Below, piece after piece: positions 40,618 to 52,218 of a stretch of DNA of 64,000 nucleotides (its first letter is position 1; the number at the start of each line of letters is the position of its first letter). Below the pieces are notes generated by a model. That model saw only the letters and a list, made by a program, of their open reading frames with translations, did no database searches and had not been told where the DNA came from. The stretch comes from Nitzschia sp. DOCU1. Its lineage: Eukaryota; Bacillariophyta; Bacillariophyceae; Bacillariales; Bacillariaceae. Position numbers and translations under genes: made by a program. The stretch is taken from contig OX595994.1 of NCBI GenBank assembly GCA_951394045.1, forward strand, positions 434,001 to 498,000. The letters run 5' to 3'.

Positions 40618-41976
40618 ATGCGTTTCCTGCAAGTCTGGTTGCTTGTGCTGGTTATCTTGCAGTCCGTGACTGTGGAGGGGTTTTTGTTGCCTCGGGTCAG
40701 ATGGAGCACGCCCTTGTTTGCCGCCAAGAAGGGCGTTAAAGCTGGCGCGGGTCCTGGTAAAGCTCGACCGAATAGCAAGTCTGCTTCAAAGATAAAAGGT
40801 CCTTCGAGCAGTGGAGCGTCTCCTCCAAAGCAGCAGTCCTCTCGGGCATCTCAGATGAATCAGAAAAAGAAGCAAGCCTCGCATGCACCGCCATGGCAAG
40901 TGGTCAGCAAAACGGACATGGCCAAGAATATCAACGCGGAAAAGAAACGCAGAGAATTAGCACAAAAGGAGGGCGTTCACAACGTCAAGGAAGAACTCGA
41001 GCTAAAAGTCTCGAAATCCTTCCTTTCCGTAGAGGACAAGGCTCTTGTGGCATGGAAGCGATTTTCGCAAACCCCGCAAGATGAAATTGACTTTATTGGG
41101 GCTTATTTGGACAAACAGCTGCCACCGCGTCTTGGAGCACCCGAGGTGGCCTTTTTGGGACGATCCAATGTCGGAAAATCCAGTCTTTTGAACAAGTTGG
41201 TAGGTTCAGAAACCGCTCGCGTCGGCAAAACGCCAGGGGCCACGGCGTCGGTCAATTTGTACGGAATCTTTCGCAAAGAAAAGGCCATGTTGGGATTGGT
41301 GGATTTGCCGGGCTTTGGATACGCCAAGCTGAGCAAGGAATCGAAAGAATCCGTGCAGCTAGCCGCAGAAAACTATCTTGGCAAACGCAAAGAACTCATG
41401 TTGGGGATTCTGTTGGTGGATATTCGACGCGTGCCCAGCGATGACGACCGAGCTGTACTGGCTGCCTTGTATGATATGGGCGTACCCATTATCGTCGTGG
41501 CCACCAAGGTGGACAAGCTGTCCAAAACGCAAATGGAGGACTCACTTCGAGTAATTCAACAAGGTCTGGGTCTTCCAGAAGGTCAACCCTTCTGCGTTAG
41601 TAGCACCACTGGACAAGGCATCAAGGAATTGTGGCGGATCATTATGGAAGCTTGTGAAAGCGGTGTGGCAGAATTGAATGCCAAAATGGAAAAAGGACAA
41701 GCCCTGGGATCGCCAGCAGCAGCATTGCAACCCGAATACATTGACGATGATGGCGAGGATGTCGTGTATAGTCAGGGATTCGATTGGGTACATGATTCCG
41801 CCTCGGTCATGTACGAAGACGACTCATATTTCCAAGACCCAGACATGGACGACTTTGATGATGACGAGGAATTCGACAATGACGACGATGCCAAGTTTAT
41901 TTCATCTCCGAACAAAGATTCTTTAAAATATTTACGACAAAAGGCAAAAGACATGGAACGACGAGGCGAGCTGTAG
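40618..41976 (+). CDS. engB: EngB/YihA-type GTPase, plastid-targeted
   Basis: ATG 40618 gives 452 residues in one exon. The first 20 residues are a signal peptide, with VEGFLLP at the likely cleavage site (plastid motif), then a basic Ser/Lys-rich transit region. The GTPase domain starts near residue 170: G1 GRSNVGKSS (from 181), G2 PGAT, G3 DLPGFGYA, G4 TKVD and G5 SSTTG, in the EngB arrangement. In bacteria EngB acts in assembly of the large ribosomal subunit; the plastid ribosome is the likely target here. The 80-residue tail is very acidic (DDFDDDEEFDNDDD) and is not part of bacterial EngB. The frame opens earlier at a GTG, which I did not use. Confidence 0.9.
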   Translation: MRFLQVWLLVLVILQSVTVEGFLLPRVRWSTPLFAAKKGVKAGAGPGKARPNSKSASKIKGPSSSGASPPKQQSSRASQMNQKKKQASHAPPWQVVSKTDMAKNINAEKKRRELAQKEGVHNVKEELELKVSKSFLSVEDKALVAWKRFSQTPQDEIDFIGAYLDKQLPPRLGAPEVAFLGRSNVGKSSLLNKLVGSETARVGKTPGATASVNLYGIFRKEKAMLGLVDLPGFGYAKLSKESKESVQLAAENYLGKRKELMLGILLVDIRRVPSDDDRAVLAALYDMGVPIIVVATKVDKLSKTQMEDSLRVIQQGLGLPEGQPFCVSSTTGQGIKELWRIIMEACESGVAELNAKMEKGQALGSPAAALQPEYIDDDGEDVVYSQGFDWVHDSASVMYEDDSYFQDPDMDDFDDDEEFDNDDDAKFISSPNKDSLKYLRQKAKDMERRGEL

Positions 41977-43174
41977 ACTGTTGTGGAATTGGCTCGTTCA
42001 ACGGACGATTGGTTGCAGCTTGGACCGGTCGCATGGATAATGCAGAACAACCAAGAATGATGACGGTGTGGCGAATGACACCCCAGTCTGGCTGGATCAA
42101 AATTGATGTATGTGCCTGCGTCGGCACGGAGGTCGAGCGCTCACGAGGAAGCAACATTTCTGGACGTTCTACTATGAATTCAGTATAGGTGGCGGATTGA
42201 ATAACGCGGCCATCTCCCTTGAACCATGATGAGGTCGGTACATGGCACCGGCGATATTTGTTTGCTTAAGAACCGCTATTTTTTTATGTTTGCCGTCTGT
42301 TGCAGAAGATACATGAGCAAAGATTGCTAAAGATGGTTCTTGTGGATCGGCGTGTTACTGCTGCGTGGTAGCTGTTGAATAGGCAGCTGCCGCCGTTGCT
42401 GCTGGCCGTGCGTATTACTTTGAAGTCACGCTAGGGTTAGCTTGAAGCAGCGACGGCGAACGAGACCATGTTATTACACAAGAGGATCGACCCTAGAGTA
42501 CGCGGCTGCTGCACCAAACGATAGGAGAGGACATGCATGCCAGCTTTCCAAGGATCGATGATACCTCAAATCCACCCAAGGATAGCAACAGCACTACAAT
42601 GGTACTAGCATCATTCTCCCGCCCTACTCTTTCTACATCGGCACCATTGCTGCTCTCTGTTTGGACGATTGACGTGACATTTCCCGCTTTATTTCAACTT
42701 GCATTCGTAGATTGAGGGATTCCACAGGCTTGGAACTATTATCAGCAGGTTGCCCCCGACACAACAAGCAATGCTGTGACTAACCCTTCTAGTATTGAGT
42801 AACTGTTTCTAGTAGCTCATCGTGATGGCTCCATTCGATAGTACCATTTCAATACGATGGGCGATGCTTGAACACGGAAGCAGTAAATTGATTTCTAGCT
42901 ATCTCCATTGCAACGTTCTTAAACAAATCTACTAGCCCCACCGCTACTTCAAAACTTAAAGTTACTCTAAAAGTGAGAATTGACGATGTGTCGACAATGG
43001 ACGATGAAGATTGACAACGTATCTATGAGCCCTAGCTAGCGCTGGACGTAGACTACAACTAGTAGTTGCAGTGACGCTACGATTGGGCCACGTGGCCATC
43101 ATCCTAGTAGAAGGAAGTTGCGCCGGAATACTAGGTTGCAATCCGTTTTGGGGCGAGCCCATCGCCACTGCTCA
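41977..43174. other. Intergenic, 1198 bp
   Basis: Convergent 3' regions of EngB and tRNase Z. I see no gene, tRNA or repeat family. Confidence 0.5.
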
Positions 43175-45051
43175 TTATTGCCTCTTGGGAGCAAACCATT
43201 GCTTCAAAACGTCCTTGGTGTCCATGGTTTCACCGTCCTCTCCATTTAGTTTCGATGCAGACTCATGCTTGGAAAAAGCATTGCCATCCTGCGCTTCGTC
43301 TTCTGCGTGCAAATTCGAGGCTGGCTCACCAAATCCGAGCCACGGTACCAAAATTTCCATGAAGTCGTAGGCCACAATCGCTTCGGAAACATAATTGGAG
43401 GCTTCCTTGGCATTTGTAATCAAACCGAGATGCGCATTCGTCCCATCCTCCTTCAGATAGTCGGCCTTGGGACTAATATGATTTAGAACCAAAAGTTTAG
43501 CATTGACTTGACCACTCATCTTGCCGGCCATGGCTGCTGTCGAATGTCCACGTCGCTGTTATACCCAGAGGCCAAACCCGCAACCATCTACATGAGACAA
43601 GTCTACCAGAGAACAGAGAGCCGACCGTTGCAATGACGTACCTGCCAATCGGCACTATCCTTATCCATCAACGTTGCTTCATGCACCAAAACATCAGAAT
43701 CTTGAGCGATATGTTTCATGGACGAAGTCCACCCGCGATTATCGCCGACAAGTGTAATCTTTCTTGCCTTTTTCCGTCGCTCCAGCACTACTTGAGACGG
43801 TTGCACCGTTTGGCTACCATCATCCGTCAACACAGAAAAGCCTGCCTTGAGTAAATCATACTTTTTTCCAGCTGGCGATACTCCCAACTCTTTGGCCTTG
43901 GCCGCGTCGATATTCCGCGGATATTCTTCTTCTTGAATAGAATATCCAAAAGTAACGACGCCACTCAAATGATCAACTTCGGCTGCTTGTATACGAAATC
44001 TGTTGCTTCTTGAAGAGGAGGAAGAGCTACTCTTTCGTCCTCGAAAATTATGATTTGGTGATAAGATGTCTTCTCTTGTAAGAATGGATGGTAAATCTTC
44101 AATGGTCCAAACGCCGTCGTCATCACAACGAATCGAGTGCCTCGTCAGTCGCCCAAAGTTCAATTCTGGATAGTCCGCCTCAAATGGATTCCTAACGGCA
44201 TCTCGCTGCCCATGTGTCCGTCGAACTCGGCCGCCCACTAGCTCGTGTATTTCAATATTCAATGAATGAAAAAGAGTGCAACTCAAAATGATGTTGGCCG
44301 CCACATAGTTGTACAAGCCTGGCGGACCATAAATCTTGACAACGCGATCGTCGATTGCTGCTGCATTTCGTTTCTTTTTCTTGTCTTGTTGTAGTTTTGG
44401 TTGCTGCTGACTCATAATTTGATATGAATGCTGTAGGCCCAGCAAGAGTCCTGGCAGTCCAAACAAATGATCCCCATGTAAATGCGTAATGAAAATCCGA
44501 TCAATGTGTGTGGGTTTCGCTCGTGTAAACATGAGCTGTCGTTGGACGCCCTCTCCGGCATCCACCAACAAACTTTCGCCTCCCAGTCTCAAAAGCGTCG
44601 AAGTAGGACCCCTCCCTCGTGTGGGCAGTCCCGCGCTGGTCCCCAGAAATATCAGGCTCATGCCGGTGTCGCGGGAACATTCTTGTGGAGAAAGGGGCAC
44701 GCCGACGAGACTGCAACGAATGCTGCCTGTCACTTGTGAAGATAAGTTTGGGATCGAGTAGGACGGCGGATTGTAAATTGATCCAGGACATGCAGTAGAA
44801 GTAGAAGTTTCATCATTCTCACTTTCAACACCATCATGGGAGGAAGAAGTAGAGAAGAATGAATGCTGTCTGCGACCACGTCGATGTACTGCCGTCGCCG
44901 ACAGCCGATTCAACCAACACTGTCCCAACGTCGCCCCACTACAGACATTCAACACGGTTCGTCCTGTCTGCCACATAACAACGAAGAAATAAGAAAAATG
45001 AATCAAAGCAAAGGTTGTTTGCCATGGTCGTCGTACTTTGATGGCTCTCAT
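43175..45051 (-). CDS. tRNase Z (3' tRNA-processing endonuclease)
   Basis: Exons 45051-43642 and 43555-43175 around an 86-nt intron encode 596 residues. The metallo-beta-lactamase motif ITHLHGDHLFG (H190, H192, D194, H195) binds the two zinc ions. Other family motifs are LGTSAGLPTRGRGPTS near 135, VDAGEGVQRQL, a GPPGLYNY segment, LVHEATL, and, created exactly by the splice, RRGHSTAAMAGKM with the zinc-binding His. It removes the 3' trailer of pre-tRNAs. The size is between short ELAC1 and long ELAC2 forms because of Ser- and Lys-rich insertions. The first 90 residues are weakly conserved and could be an organelle presequence. It diverges from the TMEM222-like gene with 351 bp between. Confidence 0.9.
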
Positions 45052-45402
45052 CGGTATATCGTCTCACGTCATCATCTCTCGTTATTGGAAAGCGACAGTT
45101 CAGGTTATGAGCTTGTATCGGCGCCGCGCTTGCGTGATATGATTGGTCAATGTCTATTTTTTAGCTTTTACGTGATATGATTGGTCGACCAGCACCGAAT
45201 GGGTGCCGCAGCAAAATGAAGAAGACTTCTCGACGATGGCGAGAGTTCACGGCGCTGATGGATGGGCAAAGGACACGGGCTAAATATCAGAGGATGATTA
45301 CTTTGTTTCGCCACGGCACCCACAACTCTCTCTTGTATTATATTGTCAGTGCATCGGACGGACATTGAAAGCTACCAATACTTCGACGTACTGGTTGTGC
45401 AC
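45052..45402. promoter_or_regulatory. Divergent promoter with 16-bp direct repeat containing CCAAT boxes
   Basis: cgtgatatgattggtc occurs at 45133-45148 and 45171-45186. Each copy carries ATTGG, the inverse of CCAAT; another ATTGG is near 45085. The region separates the tRNase Z and TMEM222-like genes. Confidence 0.5.
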
Positions 45403-46026
45403 ATGCAAAATTCCGACGCAATCTCTGCCCCGCCACACGACAACAACATCAACAGCTCCACCACCATTCTAGCCATTGACCCAGAAGCCGCTGCGTCTGC
45501 GACTCCAGCAGAAACCGCCAGTTCTGCCAACATGGCGCCGTCTGCTAAAGGTCCCGACTTTTCGTTTTGCGTACTTTGGTCTCCTCTCTGGCCCATCACA
45601 TTGTTCCTCCCCTTTATTGGCCACACAGGCATTGCCGATTCTCGCGGCATTGCCAATGACTTTCAAGGCAGCTATTACATTGGAACGGACGGTCACATGG
45701 CCTTTGGTCCTCCGACGCGCTATTTGAAAATGGATATCGGAACCTTGCCCGGTGGTGCCGAGCGATGGGATGAAGCCCTGCAAGAAGCCAATCGAATATA
45801 TTCGCATCGCATTCACAACATTTGTTGCGACAATTGTCATTCGCATGTCTGTACTGCATTGAACCGAATGCCAATCAAGGCATTTGGAATTTCCAAATGG
45901 GATATGGTCAAATTGTGTTTTGTAGTTTTCTTTCGGGCCAAGTTTGTCAGTGTGGGGGGATTTTTGTGTCAGTTTCTGCCGACGGCGATTGTGATTATGA
46001 CCTTCATGCTAATCACCAAGAAGTAG
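45403..46026 (+). CDS. TMEM222/RTE1-like (DUF778) membrane protein
   Basis: ATG 45403 gives 207 residues in one exon; the upstream opening is a TTG. After an Ala/Ser-rich N-terminus the protein matches TMEM222 almost motif by motif: CVLWSPLWPITLFLPFIGHTGI, FQGSYYIGTDGHMAFGPPTRYLK, the Cys/His cluster HNICCDNCHSHV, and WDMVKLCF with C-terminal hydrophobic segments. The plant relative RTE1 acts with the ethylene receptor at ER/Golgi; the general biochemical role of the family is not known. Confidence 0.85.
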   Translation: MQNSDAISAPPHDNNINSSTTILAIDPEAAASATPAETASSANMAPSAKGPDFSFCVLWSPLWPITLFLPFIGHTGIADSRGIANDFQGSYYIGTDGHMAFGPPTRYLKMDIGTLPGGAERWDEALQEANRIYSHRIHNICCDNCHSHVCTALNRMPIKAFGISKWDMVKLCFVVFFRAKFVSVGGFLCQFLPTAIVIMTFMLITKK

Positions 46027-46640
46027 TGATGTATACGATAAAAGTTAGATTGTATTTGTATCGAGACAAGAAAGTACTCCTCTACTACTACTAGATCTGT
46101 GGTATGATTGAGCAAAAATAGGACCACGCATGAGCATGTGAGGAGATATGCTCGACGAAGCAAGAGTTACTGCTACTAGTAATTCAAGAGACACTTTGAA
46201 CATTCTGGCGCATTGTCCAAAGGGTTTACTACTTCACGAGGAGCAGAACTTTCGACTACCGGTATGTCGTTAGCATCGTCAGTTCCTCAGCGCCATCGTG
46301 GCACTAAAACCGAGGTATCGTACCAGGTACAGACCCGGAGGTTTCATAACGATCGATTGAGTCAAAATAAGTCTGTCCTACTGTCCATAGGTTTGCGGCG
46401 GGAAAAGATCGCCGAGAACACGCAGGCCGGCCGCCATCTGTTCTCAATTCTCGGTGCGATCCGCTTCGCGTTTTTCCTTCATCATGACCACCACATTCTT
46501 CGTAATAGCAAATCCACAAACCACAGCAAGAACCACAAGGCTTCGCATTTCCTGCTGCCTCAATTATCTTGACTTTGGTCCATTCGACCGACCGACGACG
46601 ACGACATAAAATCTCTCTTTGCTGCCGAGAATATTGTAGA
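46027..46640. other. Intergenic, 614 bp
   Basis: 3' UTR of the TMEM222-like gene and promoter of the Nbp35 gene. No additional feature seen. Confidence 0.5.
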
Positions 46641-47830
46641 ATGACTGCAACTCCTCACGACGCTCCTTCTGACGCCAACGCCGAATGCGTGGGCCCCACT
46701 TCCGATCAAGCCGGGAAATCGTCCGCTTGTGCCGGATGCCCCAATCAAGGCGCGTGTTCGTCGGGGGCCTTTAGCTCCCCGGAGGCCAAAGCAGCAGCTC
46801 AGCAACAACAGCAGCAACTCCAACAGTCCTTGAGTAATGTCTCGCATGTCGTCCTCGTCCTGAGTGGAAAGGGCGGAGTCGGCAAATCGACAGTGGCGGC
46901 GCAATTGTGTCATACTTTGGCCAGTCAAGGATATGCCGTCGGACTGCTGGACGTCGATTTGTGTGGGCCGTCGGCACCACGAATGGTACTAGGAGACTCG
47001 TATGTGTCGGCGCAAGTTACAAAATCGGCGGGTGGGGCATGGACCCCCGTCTATTCACCGACGCATCCGAATTTGGCGTGTATGAGCATTAGCTTTTTGT
47101 TGCAGGATCCTGATGCGGCGGTCGTTTGGCGAGGTAAGAATCAATGACGGTCGTGGAGGATTTTATTTGGAACACATGTTGGCACTGACAATGTATATTT
47201 TTGTCACAATCAGGGCCCCGCAAGAATGGATTGATTCAACAGTTTCTCACGGAAGTCGATTGGACGGGCGACACGGATGGATTAGACTACTTGATTGTCG
47301 ACACGCCACCGGGCACTAGTGATGAGCATATTTCGACGGTACAATATTTGCAAAAAGCCGGCGCCGTAGCAGGGGCCATCTTGGTGACAACCCCAGAGGA
47401 AATTTCCATGGCGGACGTTCGGAAAGAGTTAAACTTTTGCCAAAAGACCAAAGTTCCCATTCTGGGGGTTGTGGAAAATATGGGAAAGTACACGACGCCG
47501 ATTTCTAATCTCAAATTTCAGGATCCCGATGGAAACGATTGCACCAATGAAATATTGGCCAAGTTGCAAGCATCCTGTCCGGAAGTGTTAGAGACCATGG
47601 CGATTGCGGATATATTCCCGACCACCGGTGGTGGCCCCAAGGCCATGGCGGATCATTATCAAGTTCCTTACTGGGGATTATTGCCGTTGGATCCCAATCT
47701 GCTGGCTTCATGTGAGCAGGGCAAAGTATTTGTCGAAGAATTTCCCAACAGTCCGGCGGCCAAGTCGCTCAAGCACTTTTGCGAGCAAATCACTTCGCAG
47801 TTAAAGGTCGACGAAGTGGGGTCTTCGTAG
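46641..47830 (+). CDS. NBP35: Cytosolic Fe-S cluster scaffold, Nbp35/NUBP1 type
   Basis: Exons 46641-47133 and 47214-47830 (80-nt intron) encode 369 residues. The N-terminus has the Nbp35 ferredoxin-like Cys set C-x13-C-x2-C-x5-C (ending CAGCPNQGAC). The P-loop ATPase follows with GKGGVGKST, DVDLCGPS, WRGPRKNGLIQQFL (made across the splice) and DTPPGTSDEH. It would assemble 4Fe-4S clusters for cytosolic and nuclear proteins. The central CPxC pair used for a bridging cluster in yeast and human proteins is absent: ENMGKYTTPISNL occupies that place. As I recall, plant Nbp35 likewise lacks it and works without Cfd1. Confidence 0.9.
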
Positions 47831-48493
47831 TTATCACAAGACAAGTCATACTTGTTCGTGAGTATGCTGTGAGCTTCTGCTGGTGTGGCTTTGATCTGGC
47901 AGATGCATAAGCAACAAACAGTCGCGTTGGAAAGCGACGATAGCGGCAAGAACGCACCAACCGTATCTATACCTAGAAACGCCAGTGACATTCCCCATTA
48001 GAAGCGACAAAAGCGGACAGTGCATATACGGACTAGGACTATGTATTATTGGTTGTGGCGAAGCGTAGTTAGGGGTAGCTAGCGTTCTTTGTCGTCCGCA
48101 ACAGTGTTACTAGTCGTCGCGGACAACACTGCTCGACTAAGGGCGAGCTAGATGGGCCATACGAATGCAGACATCTCGAGTGCCGTTGCTCTTTACCGAT
48201 AGGCTCTAGAGCTCTCCACTAGCTAGAGCAGCACCCCCGAGCTACCAGCGGCACTCATTCGACTCCATTCGGCGACGAGCGCTTCACACGCTGATGGTTT
48301 CAGCGTTGATTGTTCGTCGCCTTCCCCACGCCGCGTTCCACCGCCATTTTTCGCGCGGCGGCGACTCGGCATTTTTGTAGTTCAACAACAACAACACGGC
48401 CAAAGTATGGAGAGGATTCTAAGAAAGATCGCCTCCCGCACATTGCTTGCTTCCCCAAACACCCAACTGGCATCTAAGTTTCATTAGCAAACC
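47831..48493. other. Intergenic, 663 bp
   Basis: No gene seen. Near 48090-48135 short inverted segments occur (GTCCGC/GCGGAC and CAGTGTT/AACACTG in overlapping order), too short to call an RNA. Confidence 0.4.
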
Positions 48494-49454
48494 ATGGCCG
48501 AATTTCTTGTAACCTTTACGGCAGGCGCTTCCTACGGGTTGACCACAGTTATCGTGGGGCAACCTCTGGATACGATAAAAGTCCGCATGCAAGGAATGCC
48601 GTCCGCGGCGCAACAGACTTCATGGAACGTGGGCACGGAGCTATTTCGGCGGGAAGGGATCCGAGGTCTCTACCGCGGTGGTTTGCCTCTCTTTGTCGGT
48701 GGCAGCCTGATGCGATCGGCTCAATTTGGAGTCAGTGGACGTGTCAAACATTGGCTTGAAGAGCATCCTGACGTGCCCCATTACAAGTTCTTTGGATTGT
48801 TTGATTGGCAAGTGATATTCGCTGGCATTGCTGGTGGTCTGGGACGAGGGATTGTGGAGATTCCAACGGATTTTCTTAAAACAAGGCGGCAAGTCGAAAA
48901 GAGTTGGACCTGGTCGCATTTGATGGATGGGACAGCAATTACTCTTGCAAGAAACACAGGCCTGTACACTGCCTTTGTAGTGTATATGGATCTATCAAAG
49001 CAGGCGTGCCAAGCAGGCCATGTCCCGTCGATTCTAATGAACGAGCAGCAGACAGGGTTGACGCCGTTTGCAAAGGGGGCTATTTGCGCAAATATGGCCT
49101 GGCTAACTATTTGGGTGAGTTTTGGCTTCTACAGGCTTATGTTGCGTCTTGATGAGACCACAAACCTTCTCACTCCGTATGTGCAAATACATTTGAAATC
49201 TTGATCGCTTACTGCATCCACTTTTATAGCCCGCCGACGTTGTCAAAACGCAACGTCAATCCGGAAACTACGACGACAAGAGGAGTCTCTTGTCGTTATT
49301 TCAGGAGAATTTGAGGACGGGTCGATTCTTTCGTGGTGTTGTTCCGGGTCTGGTTCGAAGTAGTATTGCCAATGGCAGTAGTATGGTCATCTATGAAAAT
49401 GTACACAGTACATTGAGTAAACAGTTCAATTTGGAGCGAAGGGACATGACGTGA
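48494..49454 (+). CDS. Mitochondrial carrier family (SLC25) transporter
   Basis: Exons 48494-49114 and 49230-49454 (115-nt intron) give 281 residues, the usual size. The three carrier signatures are clear, one per repeat: PLDTIKVRMQ, PTDFLKTRRQ and, created right at the splice, PADVVKTQRQ. Six transmembrane helices in three pairs are consistent with this. It exchanges a metabolite across the inner mitochondrial membrane. Substrate is not assignable; a distant likeness to acylcarnitine/amino-acid carriers is only an impression. Confidence 0.9.
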
Positions 49455-49861
49455 GGGTGCAGATGCAGTCATGGAGCGTATCACGGCAGCACAGAAGTTG
49501 AGCAACTGAATTCGAATGAAACGCCTTACACTTACACTGGCGTTGCTTTCGTTGCAATACCCAATATATGTACGGAGATGGATAATTGGTTACAGTCCAC
49601 TTGTAGACTTCATCGAGGAACAAGTTGATTGAGCAGCTGCCAAACAGCCACGCTGGGGCCAATGGCAGATTGTTTCAAAAATTCACACCCTAGACGTGTC
49701 GAGTGCTTGTTTGCTAGGGTGGAGCGATTGCTGCCACAACGCTGCCATCATTTTGGTTGTTGACCAATTGGATCTAGAAGCTTATGCAGTTGGTACAGAC
49801 GCTACTTCTCCTTACTATTGCTAGCACTAGTGAAAGCCGACAATACTCCATTGCGCCAGTT
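49455..49861. other. Intergenic, 407 bp
   Basis: Convergent 3' regions of carrier and sulfotransferase genes; nothing else seen. Confidence 0.5.
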
Positions 49862-50962
49862 CTATATCTTCTTTGGCCACTTTGCCATATCAGCCTTGTA
49901 AATGTCGTACACTGTAATTTCATCAGGTGTCCGGGGAGTTCCTCGCTGTAAAATGGTCTCCCACACGTCAAAATCTTCATGGTACAAGGAATGCAGTTGT
50001 TCCAAGGTTTTTCGGGAAAGTCCTGCGTAAATTTTCTCGGCCTTTTGTCGACGCTCAGTTCTATTCATGAGCGTATCCTCCGTTTTGTTGCTGCTAGAGT
50101 TAAAGATCCTTTCCTCTTTGGATTCAATTACTCCTTGCAACAACTTGTTCCAGAAAAAGTCTTGATCAATGGGAGACGACATTCGCAGAATATAGTGATA
50201 ATGAATAGCATCAAGTTGAGCAATGCTGACCTGCGTGAAGAAATGTTCGTTCGTGCTGCCTTGTCCACCGTGATTGTACCTACGCCGGGCGATTCCATGC
50301 TGATAGAGATCGTCAACCCATTGTTCAAAACTGCAAGTGTCCGAAGAATTGCATGAGTCCGTAAAAATGTATGGATTTATTTGGGAGTTGGCATAAGCGG
50401 ACAGAGCCCTTTCGATAGGATCTCGGAGAACCAAAACTCGAGTCATTCCGTCCATCAGGTGTAAGTTGTTCCTCCACTTGGGATTTTGGCGTGCATCAGG
50501 GAAGCAACGGGAATATTTTTTGTTGCATTCTTCAATTTTTCTAATTGCTAATCGAATTGACGAACACATGATCTTTGGAATAAAGGTAACAGCAACTTTC
50601 ATCTTCGGTGACACAGTCAGCCAAAACGGGTCGTATTTCTCGTCGTTAATGCCCACTTCAGTGGTACATGGGAAATAGGCTGGAGTTGTCGTCTTATTGT
50701 CCCAGGAGGATGAGGGGGCGTGGAACCATCCAGCGATCTCCCACCAGATCGAAACATTGTCAGACCTCAGCAGCATTGGATTCATGCTGGCGTCATATTT
50801 CGTTTGCTGCCTTTGACCCTGGTTTGTTGCACGGCTTGCAATTGCATCATTTATCATATAGCCGAATAGTCGGACATTGATAAGGACGAAAAGTAAAAGA
50901 AAGAACAAGATATTTCTTCTTGTGGTTGTGCGCGTTTCCAGCTTCTTCAAGAGAATCGCCAT
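49862..50962 (-). CDS. Golgi-type sulfotransferase
   Basis: ATG 50962 gives 366 residues in one exon. It is a type II membrane protein: a short basic N-terminus, then the helix ILFFLLLFVLINVRLFGYMI, then a lumenal domain. The 5'-PAPS loop is represented by FIPKIMCSSIR and the 3'-phosphate site by VLRDPIERALSAYAN, as in the Sulfotransfer_2 family (carbohydrate sulfotransferases). Several N-glycosylation sites (NKT, NSS, NRT) support a Golgi location. It probably sulfates a glycan, for example wall or extracellular polysaccharide; the acceptor is unknown. Confidence 0.75.
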   Translation of the reverse strand: MAILLKKLETRTTTRRNILFFLLLFVLINVRLFGYMINDAIASRATNQGQRQQTKYDASMNPMLLRSDNVSIWWEIAGWFHAPSSSWDNKTTTPAYFPCTTEVGINDEKYDPFWLTVSPKMKVAVTFIPKIMCSSIRLAIRKIEECNKKYSRCFPDARQNPKWRNNLHLMDGMTRVLVLRDPIERALSAYANSQINPYIFTDSCNSSDTCSFEQWVDDLYQHGIARRRYNHGGQGSTNEHFFTQVSIAQLDAIHYHYILRMSSPIDQDFFWNKLLQGVIESKEERIFNSSSNKTEDTLMNRTERRQKAEKIYAGLSRKTLEQLHSLYHEDFDVWETILQRGTPRTPDEITVYDIYKADMAKWPKKI

Positions 50963-51542
50963 CTTGTGGTGGGGTTAATAGTACTGTATGATACGAGTTG
51001 TCCATCGCCGCTGACCGGAGAGAAAAAGTGTCCTTGTCATGCTACCGGTATCAAGGTAGTAGTGTGATCCTGAGAGAGGAGACAGCTTGAGAGCAAAATG
51101 CTGGGATGCTATTCCTGTAAAATCGAAAAAGGTGGAGGGAATTCATTTCCCGCCCAAAGCGTGCACGCTCACATGAAAACGAAGCTCGACGGGCGCGCAC
51201 GCGTTGTTTTTCGTCGACTCACTCGACTCGACTCGAAAGACGGACTGACTGACTCACTCTTTTGGACCGCACCCTCGCGCGCGCGCCATTCTGAATACGT
51301 AGGTACGTATTGTAATAGCTGTACCTGGTACATTGGTAAAGCTAGCCACATACCCTCCCTTCCTTTGGCAAAAATGGCGCTTCACCTATTACAGAAGACT
51401 TTCCGCCATTTGGCCACAGGTTTCTGACAACTGATGCTGTAATGCAGAAGATCCCTTCTTCCTCTCTTTCCGGCATGTTAGGATCGTAGTCTGAGCTAGA
51501 CAGAGGCGACGGTGACCGTATTCGGGCCCCATATCCAAGGCG
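50963..51542. other. Intergenic, 580 bp, divergent promoters
   Basis: Between the sulfotransferase and GT25 genes. Near 51191-51290 are short simple-sequence tracts (cgactcactcgactcgactcg and gcgcgcgcgc). No gene called. Confidence 0.5.
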
Positions 51543-51934
51543 ATGCTCGAAGGGGGCCACGATGCGATGGCGTCGTCGGTGGACGAAAGGAAAACACGAC
51601 ATTTCTTTGACCGTATCTGTTGTATCAATTTACGACGTCGCCCCGATCGGTGGATTAGTATGCTGGAAAGGACTCAACAGGTTCTTGGGAGCAGTGGACG
51701 TTTTATTTGGGAGAAAATGGAGCGATCTGAAGCAGTCGATGGATCGGCGTTGGATACCGAGGAGGATTTATCGCCGTATTGTTGCTTGGAATGGGATGCC
51801 ACCAACAATGCGCGGTGGGACCGCAATATTCCGCCACCTTTTACCAAGAAGATGACGAGAGGGGAGATTGGTTGTGTTCTTTCCCATATTGCGCTGTGGA
51901 GAGAGCTGTCTCTAGCCCCCAAACGCGATGCAAC
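51543..51934 (+). pseudogene. GT25-family glycosyltransferase, 5' part, split by Copia
   Basis: From ATG 51543 (or 51567) the frame shows the GT25 start CCINLRRRPDRW and, later, KKMTRGEIGCVLSHIALWREL, both typical of procollagen-galactosyltransferase and LPS glycosyltransferase relatives. At 51934 the Copia element begins. Its gcaac duplication and the sequence at 57487 continue the same frame exactly (858 nt, 285 residues before insertion), so no other damage is seen. Read through, the interrupted gene would stop in the LTR after 137 codons and lose the catalytic half. Confidence 0.8.
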
Positions 51935-52218
51935 TGTTGAATATCGACGATACTAAGGGTACGGTGCCGACGCATACGTACACACATACCATCAGTAAAA
52001 TTGCATGGAATAATAAAACACGTGGACGGCCTCCCGCCAGTCATTCGAGAACTATCGACGATGGCGGACGAGAAACAAAAGAGTAGAGAGGCTGTCATTA
52101 TATTTAAAATAATCCGACTTGCATAAGAATATCAGGTCTCCCGATAGACAATAAGCTTGGTCTGGATCGATACTCTGATTGGGTTCGAGGACTAGTGAGG
52201 TTGCGCGTGGTTTCAACA
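51935..52218 (+). repeat. 5' LTR of Copia-2
   Basis: 284 bp. Positions 52097-52112 (attatatttaaaataa) are complementary to the PBS just after this LTR. Confidence 0.95.

Noticed and set aside
49110..49204. Carrier protein ending at 49204
   Set aside because: That end is intron read-through; splicing at 49114/49230 gives the third carrier signature and the usual length.
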